The notes under the pieces: generated by a model | Database searches by the model: none | What the model was told of the DNA's origin: nothing | The model's input: the letters and a program-made list of their open reading frames with translations, nothing else | Assembly (NCBI RefSeq): GCF_026163685.1 | Contig: NZ_JAOXSR010000002.1 | Span: 406,295-470,294, forward strand | Direction: 5' to 3' | DNA: 64,000 nt | Origin: Oerskovia flava | Lineage (GTDB): Bacteria; Actinomycetota; Actinomycetes; Actinomycetales; Cellulomonadaceae | Part shown: one piece after another, positions 30,315 to 38,281 of the stretch | Position numbering within the stretch: position 1 is the first letter of the stretch | Layout of the letters: each line of letters begins with the position of its first letter | Made by a program: the position numbers and the translations under genes

Positions 30315-31037
30315 TCAACGGATCTCCGTGATCTCGGGGCCACGCGTGAGCGGGTCGAACGTCGGCGCCTCCGGCGTCGCGCCCCCGGCCGGCGGCACCT
30401 GCGCCGTCGCGCCCTTGCCGGGCAGGTTCAGCGAGAGCAGGTCGCGCGGCGGGCGCGGGCTCTGGTCCCGGACGACGACGATGTTGGCGAAGACCGCCTC
30501 GAGGACCTTCGCCTCGGCGGGATCAACAGCGGCCTTGCCCGTGAGGACGCCGCGCAAGAACCAGCGCGGCCCGTCGAACCCGACGAACCGGGCCGGGCGG
30601 GTGCCCGTCCGGCCGTCCGGGGCGGTCGCGGGAAGCCGCGCGAGCAGCTCTCGGCCGAACGGACCCGGGAGATCGTCCACGGTGCCGCCCTGCTGCGTCA
30701 CCGACTGGGCGATCTCCTCGCGGATCTCGTCCCAGATGCCCTCGGTGCGTGGCGCGGCGAACGCCTGCACCTGCAAGCCGGACCCGCCGACCGCGCAGGC
30801 CACGCCGGTGATCTTCTGCGTCTTCTTGTCGATCTCCATGCGCAGCTCCATGCCACGCACCCCGGGCAGCCAGATCGCGCCCAGGTCCACCCGGCCCGTC
30901 GGGCCGTCCACCTGCGAGGCGTCGAACGGCCCCGTCGTTGGCGCCTCGGACCGCGCGGTCTCGTCCGACGGCGTGTCGGCGGACCGCGCAGGCACCTCCT
31001 CGGACGGCTGCGACGCACTACGCCGGAACAAAGCCAC
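30315..31037 (-). CDS. DUF3710-family protein
   Basis: A 240-aa protein, positional orthologue of Rv2696c. Start GTG 31037 yields VALFRRSAS, like the usual M(A)LFRR start of the family, and has AAGGAG eight bases upstream; a longer frame to 31178 was rejected. The conserved region includes RVDLGAIWLPGVRGMELRMEID and ARFVGFDGPRWFLRGVLTGKA. The C-terminal tail is Pro-rich. Soluble, function unknown. Confidence 0.87.
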   Translation of the reverse strand: MALFRRSASQPSEEVPARSADTPSDETARSEAPTTGPFDASQVDGPTGRVDLGAIWLPGVRGMELRMEIDKKTQKITGVACAVGGSGLQVQAFAAPRTEGIWDEIREEIAQSVTQQGGTVDDLPGPFGRELLARLPATAPDGRTGTRPARFVGFDGPRWFLRGVLTGKAAVDPAEAKVLEAVFANIVVVRDQSPRPPRDLLSLNLPGKGATAQVPPAGGATPEAPTFDPLTRGPEITEIR

Positions 31038-31159
31038 GAAACGCACTCCTTCGACAGTTCGACCACGACCACGGCAGGTCGTGGCACCTGAGGTGAGGAA
31101 ACCCTCCCTCGTCCACAGTAGTCCGCCCTGGTGGCAGGTCGAACCGTGGGCAGCACCCG

Positions 31160-31672
31160 TCAGCGGGGCGCCGTCCACCCTCCGCTGGAACCGAACCCGC
31201 CCTCGCCCCGGTGCGAACCGGGAAGGCGCTCGGCGCGGACGAACCGCGCACGCTCGACCTTCTGCACCACGAGCTGGGCGACGCGGTCACCGCGGTGCAG
31301 CACCACCGGCGTCGTGGGATCGGTGTTGTGCAGGATCACCTTGATCTCGCCGCGGTACCCGGCGTCGACCGTGCCCGGTGCGTTGACGATCGTCAGCCCG
31401 TGCCGGGCGGCAAGTCCCGAGCGCGGGTGCACGAACGCCGCGTACCCCTGCGGGAGCGCGATCGCGACACCGGTCGGGACGGTCACCCGACCTCCCGGCG
31501 GGATCTGCACGTCGACGGTCGTCACGAGGTCCGCGCCGGCGTCGCCCGGGTGCGCGTAGCCCGGCATCGGGACCCCGTCGTCGAGGAGGACGAGGAGGAC
31601 GTCGACGTCGGTCGGCTCAGGGGTGACCGTGTGCTCGCGCACGGGCGCTTCCGCAGTCTCTTCGGTGGACAC
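31160..31672 (-). CDS. dut: dUTP diphosphatase
   Basis: A 170-aa trimeric dUTPase converting dUTP to dUMP and PPi, keeping uracil out of DNA and feeding dTMP synthesis. Motifs: PGDAGADLV (1), HPRSGLAARHG (2), GTVDAGYRGEIKVIL (3, substrate Asp and Tyr), DRVAQLV (4), and the ATP-lid-like C-terminus GEGGFGSSG (5). GTG 31672 is supported by a TAGGCT hexamer seven bases upstream. It starts 80 bases from the divergent DUF3093 gene. Confidence 0.95.
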   Translation of the reverse strand: MSTEETAEAPVREHTVTPEPTDVDVLLVLLDDGVPMPGYAHPGDAGADLVTTVDVQIPPGGRVTVPTGVAIALPQGYAAFVHPRSGLAARHGLTIVNAPGTVDAGYRGEIKVILHNTDPTTPVVLHRGDRVAQLVVQKVERARFVRAERLPGSHRGEGGFGSSGGWTAPR

Positions 31673-31679
31673 CCGCCAG

Positions 31680-31685
31680 AGCCTA
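31680..31685 (-). promoter_or_regulatory. Leaderless-type -10 for dut
   Basis: Minus-strand TAGGCT ends seven bases before GTG 31672. Confidence 0.6.
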
Positions 31686-31740
31686 GTGCGGACACGGGGT
31701 GGGTGCGACCACGTGTCGGCAACCCGGCCACCGCGACTGG

Positions 31741-31746
31741 GATACT
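31741..31746 (+). promoter_or_regulatory. Leaderless-type -10 for the DUF3093 gene
   Basis: GATACT ends six bases before ATG 31753. The GGGG between them could alternatively serve as a weak Shine-Dalgarno. Confidence 0.45.
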
Positions 31747-31752
31747 CGGGGG

Positions 31753-32205
31753 ATGCAGCGCGCAGAGCTCGACGTCCGCCACCACGAACGACTCCTCCCA
31801 GGCATCGGGGGGTGGGTCGCCGGCCTGGCCTTCGCGGCCGCCGTCGGTGTCGCACTGTGGCCGGCGGACCGGTCCATCGCCGTCGCGGTCGGCGGCGGCG
31901 CCGCGGTCGTGGCGCTCGCACTGCTGTGGTGGACCTCGCCGGTCGTCACCGTCGTGGGCGACCGGTTCCGTGCGGGTCGCGCCGAGATCCCGCTCGACCT
32001 GCTCGGCGAGGTCCGGGTGCTCGACGCCGAGGGCATGCGGCACGCGCTCGGGCCCGACCTCGACGCCCGCTCCTACGTCTGCCTGCGCTCGTGGGCCCGG
32101 ACCGGGATCTCGGTCACGGTGACCGACCCGGACGACCCCACCCCCTGCTGGGTCGTCTCCACGCGCCGGCCGGCCGAGCTCGCGGCCGCGCTCGGAGCGG
32201 CGTGA
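31753..32205 (+). CDS. DUF3093-family membrane protein
   Basis: A 150-aa protein with two adjacent N-terminal helices (WVAGLAFAAAVGVALW and IAVAVGGGAAVVALALLWW) and a soluble PH-like domain. It contains RAGRAEIPLDLLGEVRVLD and YVCLRSWARTGISVTVTDPDDPTPCWVVSTRRP, typical of the family. Positional orthologue of Rv2698, beside dut and DUF4193. Function unknown. Confidence 0.87.
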   Translation: MQRAELDVRHHERLLPGIGGWVAGLAFAAAVGVALWPADRSIAVAVGGGAAVVALALLWWTSPVVTVVGDRFRAGRAEIPLDLLGEVRVLDAEGMRHALGPDLDARSYVCLRSWARTGISVTVTDPDDPTPCWVVSTRRPAELAAALGAA

Positions 32206-32230
32206 CGACGGCAGGCTCCTGACGACGGCG

Positions 32231-32262
32231 ACGGCCGCCGCCCCTCGGGGGGCGACGGCCGT
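32231..32262. terminator. Bidirectional terminator between DUF3093 and DUF4193 genes
   Basis: A 14-bp stem, ACGGCCGCCGCCCC (32231-32244) with GGGGCGACGGCCGT (32249-32262), one mismatch, and tetraloop TCGG, sits between convergent genes. Confidence 0.8.
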
Positions 32263-32297
32263 GGTCGAGCGTGCCGGGCGCGTGCGAACGCGTCGGG

Positions 32298-32597
32298 TCA
32301 GGCCGCGCACTCCGAGCAGATCTGCTGCCCGTTCTTCTCGTACGCGAGCTGGCTGCGGTGGTGCACGAGGAAGCAGCTCGCGCAGGTGAACTCGTCCGCC
32401 TGGCGCGGCAGCACCCGGACGGAGAGCTCCTCGCCGGAGAGGTCCGCGCCCGGGAGCTCGAACCCTTCGGCAGCCTCGGTCTCGTCCTCGTCCACAACGC
32501 CCGAGCTCTTGTCGGAGCGACGAGCCTGCAGCTCTTGGATCGAGTCCTCGCTGAGCTCCTCTTCGCTCTTACGGGGGGCGTCGTAGTCAGTTGCCAT
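32298..32597 (-). CDS. DUF4193-family zinc-ribbon-like protein
   Basis: A 99-aa protein beginning MATDYDAPR, the family start. The acidic N-terminal half includes VVDEDETEAAEGFELPG. The C-terminal half has CxxC (CASC) and CxxC (CSEC), a likely zinc site flanking LVHHRSQLAYEKNGQQI. Positional orthologue of Rv2699c. Function unknown; related proteins have been linked by others to the general transcription machinery, which I cannot test here. Confidence 0.9.
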   Translation of the reverse strand: MATDYDAPRKSEEELSEDSIQELQARRSDKSSGVVDEDETEAAEGFELPGADLSGEELSVRVLPRQADEFTCASCFLVHHRSQLAYEKNGQQICSECAA

Positions 32598-32647
32598 CTG
32601 GGGGGTCACACTCCGGAACGTGGTATCGATCGGTGGGTCGTGGTCGT

Positions 32648-32692
32648 CGGCGGAGTCCGCCGCTCCACGCCGTGGGATGTCGGAGGACATCC
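32648..32692. promoter_or_regulatory. Two inverted repeats in the DUF4193 leader
   Basis: CGGCGGA-G-TCCGCCG (32648-32662) and GGATGTC-N4-GACATCC (32675-32692) lie 50-95 bases upstream of the DUF4193 start. The rest of the 205-base gap (32598-32802) shows no gene. They could be operators or leader hairpins. Confidence 0.3.
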
Positions 32693-32802
32693 GTACTGGT
32701 GTACGCGGTAGTAATGCGTTGCGCACCGGAATTGTTCCCGGCAGGCGAACGGATTCTGCACCATTTCCCGACGTGGCGCACCCTGTGCGCGCGTGGCGCG
32801 CG

Positions 32803-33654
32803 TCACCAGCCGGAGTCGGCGTCCAATTCCTCCAGGATCGTGGTGAGCGCGCGGGCCCCCTCCGGTGCCCCGGCGACCGTCATCGCCTCCCCCGCAGGCC
32901 CGTTGCGCAGCCCACCGACGTGCGCTCCCGCCTCGTGCGCCACGATGCTCCCGGCCGCGAGGTCCCACGGGTTCAGGCCGCGCTCGTAGTACAGGTCCAG
33001 CTCGCCGCTGGCCACGAGGCACAGGTCGATCGCCGCCGCACCCAGGCGCCGCACGTCGCGGATACGCGGGAGGAGCTCGGCGAGGACCCGGCCCTGCTCG
33101 GCCCGCCGGCGAGGGTCGTACCCGAAGCCCGTCCCGACGAGCGCGCGACCCAGGTCGGTCACCGGGTTGACCGTCACCGGCACGCCGTCCAGGGTCGCTC
33201 CCCCGCCGATCCCGGCGGTCCACGTCCGGTCGTCCACCACCGAGTGCACCGCCCCCGCGAGGACGGTCCAGCTCGCGGGGTCCGGGTCACCGGCGACCAC
33301 CGCGACGGAGATGGCGTACGAGCTCACGCCGTAGAGGTAGTTCACCGTGCCGTCGATCGGGTCGATCACCCACGTCAGGCCCGACGTCCCTGCGGAGGCG
33401 CCCTCCTCCTCACCGAGGATCGCGTCGTCGGGGCGCTCCTGCGCGATCATCCGGCGCAGGAGCTGCTCGGAGTCCGCGTCCATCTGGGTGACGATGTCCA
33501 CGTCGTTCGACTTGGTCGACGCGACCTCGACGCGGTCCGGCCGGCCGGCACGGACGAGCGCGCCGGCCTCCCTGGCCAACCGCTCGGCGAGGTCGCGCAG
33601 GTCGGCGATCGTGACGTCGTCGGGCAGGCGGGGGTCGTCGCTGAAGGTGATCAC
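32803..33654 (-). CDS. suhB: Inositol monophosphatase family protein
   Basis: A 283-aa Mg-dependent phosphatase. Metal-site motifs are LGEEEG, WVIDPIDGTVNYLYG (residues about 95-109) and the C-terminal NPWDLAAGSIVAHEAGA. Positional orthologue of Rv2701c/suhB. It likely dephosphorylates inositol-1-phosphate for phosphatidylinositol or mycothiol synthesis, although the family also hydrolyses other sugar phosphates. Start GTG 33654 is three bases after the TRIC gene stop, so the two are co-transcribed. Confidence 0.9.
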   Translation of the reverse strand: MITFSDDPRLPDDVTIADLRDLAERLAREAGALVRAGRPDRVEVASTKSNDVDIVTQMDADSEQLLRRMIAQERPDDAILGEEEGASAGTSGLTWVIDPIDGTVNYLYGVSSYAISVAVVAGDPDPASWTVLAGAVHSVVDDRTWTAGIGGGATLDGVPVTVNPVTDLGRALVGTGFGYDPRRRAEQGRVLAELLPRIRDVRRLGAAAIDLCLVASGELDLYYERGLNPWDLAAGSIVAHEAGAHVGGLRNGPAGEAMTVAGAPEGARALTTILEELDADSGW

Positions 33655-33657
33655 GCG

Positions 33658-34323
33658 TCACATCCTGCCGGACGGCGATCCGCCGCGGCGACCCATCCAC
33701 GGACCGGGCGCGGACCAGCCGAGCCGGAGCGAGAGCAGACGGAGCCCGAAGACGAGCAGCACCACGGCGCCCTGCGTCCACACCGTGAGCGCGTCCACCT
33801 GCCACAGCACCGCGGTCGCCCCCGCACCGAGCAGCGCCGGGATCGCGTAGAGCTGGCGGTCCTGGAGGATCAGCGGGACCTCACCCGTGAGCACGTCGCG
33901 CAGGATGCCCCCACCGACGCCGGTCAGGACGCCCACGAACACCGACGCGAGCATCCCCGCACCCAGCTCGAGCCCTTTGACCGTGCCCACGAGGACGAAG
34001 AGCGCCAACGCTCCGGCATCGAGGACGATGATCGTGCGGCGCATGCGCTCCAGGCGCGGGTGAAAGAAGAAGATCACGAGGCCGGCGAGCACCGCCGTGG
34101 CCACGAGCCGCCAGTCGGAGATGCCGACGGGCGGCACGGCGCCGATGAGCACGTCGCGCAGCATCCCGCCCCCGAGACCCGCTGCCCAGGCCAGCACGAG
34201 CACCCCGAAGACGTCGAACCGCTTGCGCACCGCGGACAGGCCGCCCGACAGCGCGACGCAGAAGATGCCGCCCAGCTCGAGCACGTCGTTCAGGGGGAGG
34301 TCCGGGGTCACACCACGCATCAT
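33658..34323 (-). CDS. TRIC-family cation channel (YicG/UPF0126)
   Basis: A 221-aa membrane protein made of two similar three-helix repeats plus a final helix. Each repeat carries the glycine-rich signature GLGGGMLRDVLIG (first) and GVGGGILRDVLTG (second), typical of bacterial trimeric intracellular cation channels. Two consecutive ATGs (34323, 34320) follow GGGAGG. It is upstream of and coupled to the inositol phosphatase gene. Confidence 0.9.
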   Translation of the reverse strand: MMRGVTPDLPLNDVLELGGIFCVALSGGLSAVRKRFDVFGVLVLAWAAGLGGGMLRDVLIGAVPPVGISDWRLVATAVLAGLVIFFFHPRLERMRRTIIVLDAGALALFVLVGTVKGLELGAGMLASVFVGVLTGVGGGILRDVLTGEVPLILQDRQLYAIPALLGAGATAVLWQVDALTVWTQGAVVLLVFGLRLLSLRLGWSAPGPWMGRRGGSPSGRM

Positions 34324-34479
34324 CCCAGCCTCCCGTCTCCCCGCCCAGGCCAGGCGGCACGCCGACGCGAGTCCGCGGCACACCGCACCGCTTGTCGCAC
34401 CACAGGCACGGGAGATGGCACCCTCGAGGAAGCGGGTGCCGGCCGGAGTGCACCGATCTGCTGGGTGTTGGAGGAATCG

Positions 34480-35733
34480 ATGGGCGAGCTGGAGCTGGTG
34501 AAGCTGCACGAGGACGGGGAGCACCTGGTCCTCGCCGGGGCAGACGGCACGCAGTTCGTGCTGCCCATCACCGAGTCGTTGCGCGCCGCCGTGCGTCGGG
34601 ACCGGCCGCAGCTCGAGCACCTGCGCGCCCAGGACGCGAGCAGCCTGCCGCCGCGTGAGATCCAGGCACGCCTGCGTGCCGGGCAGTCGGTGGACGAGGT
34701 CGCCGAGACGGCGGGCATCCCCACCGAGCAGGTCCGGCGGTACGCAGGCCCCGTCGAGGCGGAGCAGGAGTACGTGATCCGCCGGGCGCAGTCGACCGTC
34801 GTCGGGCACGACGCCGACTCCCCCACCCTCGGTGACCTCGCGTCCGCGCGGCTCACCGCCCGCGACGTCGACCCCGAGAGCGTCGAGTGGACGGCCGCGC
34901 GGGAGACCGGCAAGCCGTGGGTCCTCACCGCCGCCTTCCGGATCGGCGAGAAGACCCGCACCGCACGGTGGACGTACGACCCGTCGAGCCGCGCGCTGCA
35001 CGACCTCGACGACGAGGCCCGCTGGCTCTCCCAGGGCGAGACGGCCGACGCGCCGCTCCCCCGCGGCATCGGCGCGCCCGTCTTCGACGTCGACGCGGCA
35101 CCGCGCCGCGCGCTCGCCGCGGTGCCCCCGCCGGCGGCCGAGCCTGACGACGCACCGCCCCCGCCGGCGGAGCCCGCCGACGACGAGACCGCGACCCTGC
35201 TCGACGCGCTCAGCCAACGACGGGGGGTGCGCGCCCCGAGCACCGAGAGCACCGACGACCTCGACGACGAGACCGGCGACCACGACCCGCCGGGGCCCGA
35301 GCACCGGCCCGACGAGTTCGGCCCGCAGAGCACGTTCGACCTCGAGGGCCTGGATCCCCCGGCCCTGGCGTCGCACCCCTCACGCGGCGCGACGGTCCTC
35401 ACGCTCGCCCGGCCTCGGGTCGAGCTCGCGGCGACCGACGGCACGACGAGCACCGACGACGTCAGCCGTGCGGACGACGCACCCCGCCCCCACGGGACGG
35501 AGGCGACCGACGGACCGGGGGCCGAGCACCCGTCACCGGGCGACGACCCGTCCGCGTCGGCACTTGCGACCCCACCCCCGACGTCGCCCCAGGCCCCGCC
35601 GCAGCCGTCCCCCGGATCGCACGGGCACGAGCCGGACGCCCCGAACCGGGAGGCACGACGAGCGGCGCGCAAGGGCCGCGCGAAGGTCCCGAGCTGGGAC
35701 GAGATCGTCTTCGGCGCGCGACCCGAGCACTGA
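34480..35733 (+). CDS. sepH: Septation protein SepH (DUF3071)
   Basis: A 417-aa actinobacterial cell-division protein whose Streptomyces homologue binds FtsZ and promotes its assembly. The conserved N-terminal domain (residues 1-175) starts MGELELVKLHEDGEHLVL and includes the HTH-like RAGQSVDEVAETAGIPTEQVRRYAGPVEAEQEYV. A ~220-residue acidic Pro-rich linker follows. The protein ends with the short conserved motif VPSWDEIVFG near the C-terminus. ATG 34480 has GGAGG five bases upstream. A much longer open frame upstream is not coding. Confidence 0.93.
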   Translation: MGELELVKLHEDGEHLVLAGADGTQFVLPITESLRAAVRRDRPQLEHLRAQDASSLPPREIQARLRAGQSVDEVAETAGIPTEQVRRYAGPVEAEQEYVIRRAQSTVVGHDADSPTLGDLASARLTARDVDPESVEWTAARETGKPWVLTAAFRIGEKTRTARWTYDPSSRALHDLDDEARWLSQGETADAPLPRGIGAPVFDVDAAPRRALAAVPPPAAEPDDAPPPPAEPADDETATLLDALSQRRGVRAPSTESTDDLDDETGDHDPPGPEHRPDEFGPQSTFDLEGLDPPALASHPSRGATVLTLARPRVELAATDGTTSTDDVSRADDAPRPHGTEATDGPGAEHPSPGDDPSASALATPPPTSPQAPPQPSPGSHGHEPDAPNREARRAARKGRAKVPSWDEIVFGARPEH

Positions 35734-35758
35734 GGGCGCTCGCGCCGATCGCCGCGGG

Positions 35759-36412
35759 TCAGCCGTCCTGGTCGGCGAGGTCCAGGTAGAGCGAACCGGG
35801 CGACCCGGCGAGCACGCGGGCGGAGCGGGACGTCATCCTCCGCATGTGGTGGCGGCGGCAGAGCACCTCGTAGCTCACCTCGCCGGCGTCCGTGTCGCCG
35901 ACGACGACCTGCGCGCCCTCGACCACCATCTGCCCATCGACCGTCCGGGCGTTGTGGGTCGCGCGCGCACCGCACCAGCACAGGGACTGCACCTGGAGCA
36001 CCTCGACACGGTCCGCGAGCTCGATCAGGCGCGTCGAGCCCGGGAAGAGGCGGGTGCGGAAGTCGGTCGTGATGCCGAAGGCGAAGACGTCGATCTCGAT
36101 CTCGTCCACCAGTCGTGCGAGCTGCTCGACCTGGTCGCACGAGTAGAACTGCGCCTCGTCGCACACGAGGTACTCCACGCTCCCCCGCCCACGCTCACCG
36201 GTGACCTCGGCCCAGAAGTCGGTGGTGTCGGTGACCTCGCGCGCCACGACCTCGAGACCGAGCCGCGAGGACAACCGGTCGTTGCCGGCGCGGTCGTCAC
36301 GGGTGAAGATCAGGCCACGCCGGCCCCGGGCGGCGTGGTTGTGGTCGAGCTGGAGGGCGAGGGTGGACTTGCCGCAGTCCATCGTCCCGGAGAAGAAGAC
36401 GAGCTCAGCCAC
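35759..36412 (-). CDS. tdk: Thymidine kinase
   Basis: A 217-aa type II thymidine kinase (thymidine salvage). The P-loop is SGTMDCGKST at residues 8-17. VCDEAQFYS is the lasso/Walker B-like DEAQ. Zinc ligands sit in LCWCGARAT and VLCRRHH. The thymidine-binding loop is VVVGDTDAGEVSYEVLC. GTG 36412 is the only sensible start; a weak AAAGG precedes it. It follows the phosphodiesterase gene region on the same strand with 30 bases between. Confidence 0.95.
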   Translation of the reverse strand: MAELVFFSGTMDCGKSTLALQLDHNHAARGRRGLIFTRDDRAGNDRLSSRLGLEVVAREVTDTTDFWAEVTGERGRGSVEYLVCDEAQFYSCDQVEQLARLVDEIEIDVFAFGITTDFRTRLFPGSTRLIELADRVEVLQVQSLCWCGARATHNARTVDGQMVVEGAQVVVGDTDAGEVSYEVLCRRHHMRRMTSRSARVLAGSPGSLYLDLADQDG

Positions 36413-36442
36413 GGTGGTCTGCCTTTCGTGTCATGGAGCCGC

Positions 36443-37618
36443 TCACGCCTGCGCGACGAGGAGCGGGACCTGCATCTCACGGGCGGTCAAGGAGCCGTGC
36501 ACCCCGACGAGGGTCAGCGACGCCGCGGTCTGCGTCCGGGTGTCGACGACCGTCGCCCGGCCGCGCATCGCCACGACCACGTCGCCGATGGTGGGCCGGA
36601 CCCGATCGCTCGTGCCCGGCCCGAAGCGCCCGGCGTCCACCAGGTCGTCGCGCAGCGCCACGACCGCGGCATCACCCAGGACGTCGGTCCAGCGGGACGC
36701 GACGGCCTCGGCGGACCCTGGCGACGTGTAGACGTGCACGGCGCGGGGCTCTCCCCCGACCAGCTCGACGTCGCGCGAGAGCTCGGGCGTCGCTGCGACG
36801 TCCCAGCGGGCGGCGAGGTCGACGTCGACCATCCCGTGGTCCGCCGTGATCACCAGGAGCGTCCCGGTGGGCAGCGAGCGGGCGAGCCGGGCGAGCTCAC
36901 GGTCGAGCGCCTCGAGCTCGTCCCCCCACTGCCAGGACTCCGACCCGTGGTGGTGGCCCGCCTTGTCGACCTCTCCCCAGTAGAGGTAGACCAGGCCGGG
37001 CGAGCGCAGCGCACGGACCGTCCGGTCGACCCGGTCGGCGAGCGACTCGGCGGCCAGGTACGTGCCGCCGCTCAGGGCCGCGACCGTCATGCCGGACCCG
37101 GCGAACCGTGCCGGCCCGGTCGACGCGACGGCGATCCCGGCGCCGGCGACGACCCGCAGCACCGGCGGCTCCTGCTGGAGCTCGGCCGGAGGCGGTGCGC
37201 CGTCCCACGAGACCATGTTGGCCAGGCCGCCCGTGGCGGGGTTGCGCTGGGTGTACCCGAGCATCCCGGTCCGCCCCGGGGCGGTGCCCGTCCCGAACGT
37301 CCCCAGCGCGGCCGCGGTGGTGCTCGGGAAGCTCGTGCTCAGCCGCCGGGCGGCAGGCAGCAGCGAGCGCAGGAACGGCGCGTGCCCAGCCCGGTCGGCG
37401 AGGTTGGCGTACCCGAGCCCGTCGACGAGCACGACGCAGACCCGCTCCGCCGCCGGCAGGCCCAGGTCGCGGCAGGCGTCCGCGGCGTCGATCCCGGTCG
37501 AGGTGACGTGCTCGACACCGAGGGCGCCCGCGACCCCGGGCAGCACGCCGGCGAGGCTGTCGGTCCCGTACCGGGGCCGGACCAGGTCGTGGGGAAGCGC
37601 CGACACGTCGGTCGACAT
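36443..37618 (-). CDS. Alkaline phosphatase/nucleotide pyrophosphatase family protein
   Basis: A 391-aa metallo-phosphoesterase of the PhoA/NPP superfamily. The metal-binding Asp is in VCVVLVDGLGYANL, the nucleophile Thr in SFPSTTAAALGTFGTG, and the second metal site in ITADHGMVDVD, with a His/Asp pair in YWGEVDKAGHHHG. Actinobacterial members often lie near tdk and DUF5998 genes as here. No signal peptide, so it is cytosolic. The ATG overlaps the DUF5998 stop by one base. The substrate (nucleotide or phospholipid-like diester) is unknown. Confidence 0.88.
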   Translation of the reverse strand: MSTDVSALPHDLVRPRYGTDSLAGVLPGVAGALGVEHVTSTGIDAADACRDLGLPAAERVCVVLVDGLGYANLADRAGHAPFLRSLLPAARRLSTSFPSTTAAALGTFGTGTAPGRTGMLGYTQRNPATGGLANMVSWDGAPPPAELQQEPPVLRVVAGAGIAVASTGPARFAGSGMTVAALSGGTYLAAESLADRVDRTVRALRSPGLVYLYWGEVDKAGHHHGSESWQWGDELEALDRELARLARSLPTGTLLVITADHGMVDVDLAARWDVAATPELSRDVELVGGEPRAVHVYTSPGSAEAVASRWTDVLGDAAVVALRDDLVDAGRFGPGTSDRVRPTIGDVVVAMRGRATVVDTRTQTAASLTLVGVHGSLTAREMQVPLLVAQA

Positions 37619-38220
37619 CACCCCGCCCGTCGCACGGTGCGGCCGGTGGTCGCGGCGGAGAGCACGCGGGCGAATGCCACGGCGGCACGGACCGCGTCCC
37701 GGCCCTCGGCCTCGGCGCTGACCCGCACGACGATGTCGTCCGGGGTGAGCTGCCCGGTCAGGCCGTGGTCGGCGTCGCAGCTCGGGTCGGGGCACTGCGC
37801 GGGCTCCAGGTCCACGCGCGAGACCGCGCCCCAGCCGATCGCGAGGGTGACCTCGAGGGGCGGGGTGCCCGCGCGGTGCGTCTGCGGGTCGGCGACGACG
37901 TGGGTGAGGGACACCGAGCGCAGCTCGGTGACCGGCACGGACTCGGTGGTCGCGGCCGCGGACGCCGACGGGTTCTCGCTGTCGGCGGGGTGGTCGTCGA
38001 CGTGGGTGGTCACCAGACGCGTCGGCGTCAGGACCAGGACCGTCAGGTGGCGACGGACCTCGGAGGCGTCGAAGGTCGTCTCGGCCAGGACGAGGTGGGC
38101 GACGATCTCCTCGTCCGCGACGGCGATGTCGAGCACGTCCTGCACGAGGTCCGGGTAGTAGCCGGCACGGTGCAGCTGGTCGGTGAGGTCGGTCCAGGCG
38201 TCGGAGGTTGCTGAGGGCAC
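37618..38220 (-). CDS. DUF5998-family protein
   Basis: A 200-aa actinobacterial protein of unknown function. The family-typical N-terminus WTDLTDQLHRAGYYPDLVQDVLDIA is followed by DEEIVAHLVLAETTFD and a PH-like beta-rich region. CPDPSCDADHG near residue 155 could bind metal. GTG 38220 is fixed by GAGAAT ending six bases upstream. The stop is shared with the start of the phosphodiesterase gene. Confidence 0.85.
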   Translation of the reverse strand: MPSATSDAWTDLTDQLHRAGYYPDLVQDVLDIAVADEEIVAHLVLAETTFDASEVRRHLTVLVLTPTRLVTTHVDDHPADSENPSASAAATTESVPVTELRSVSLTHVVADPQTHRAGTPPLEVTLAIGWGAVSRVDLEPAQCPDPSCDADHGLTGQLTPDDIVVRVSAEAEGRDAVRAAVAFARVLSAATTGRTVRRAG

Positions 38221-38226
38221 CCGCGC

Positions 38227-38232
38227 ATTCTC
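38227..38232 (-). promoter_or_regulatory. Leaderless-type -10 for the DUF5998 gene
   Basis: Minus-strand GAGAAT ends six bases before GTG 38220. Confidence 0.45.
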
Positions 38233-38281
38233 CCACCCGCGCGAGCGCGCGTGCCAGCCCGTCCCGTCCGGCGTCCGGACG

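Noticed and set aside
32620-34479. Long N-terminal extension of SepH (over 600 residues)
   Set aside because: The open frame upstream of ATG 34480 is antisense to the inositol phosphatase and TRIC genes; the ATG has a strong Shine-Dalgarno and the family start MGELELVKLHEDG.
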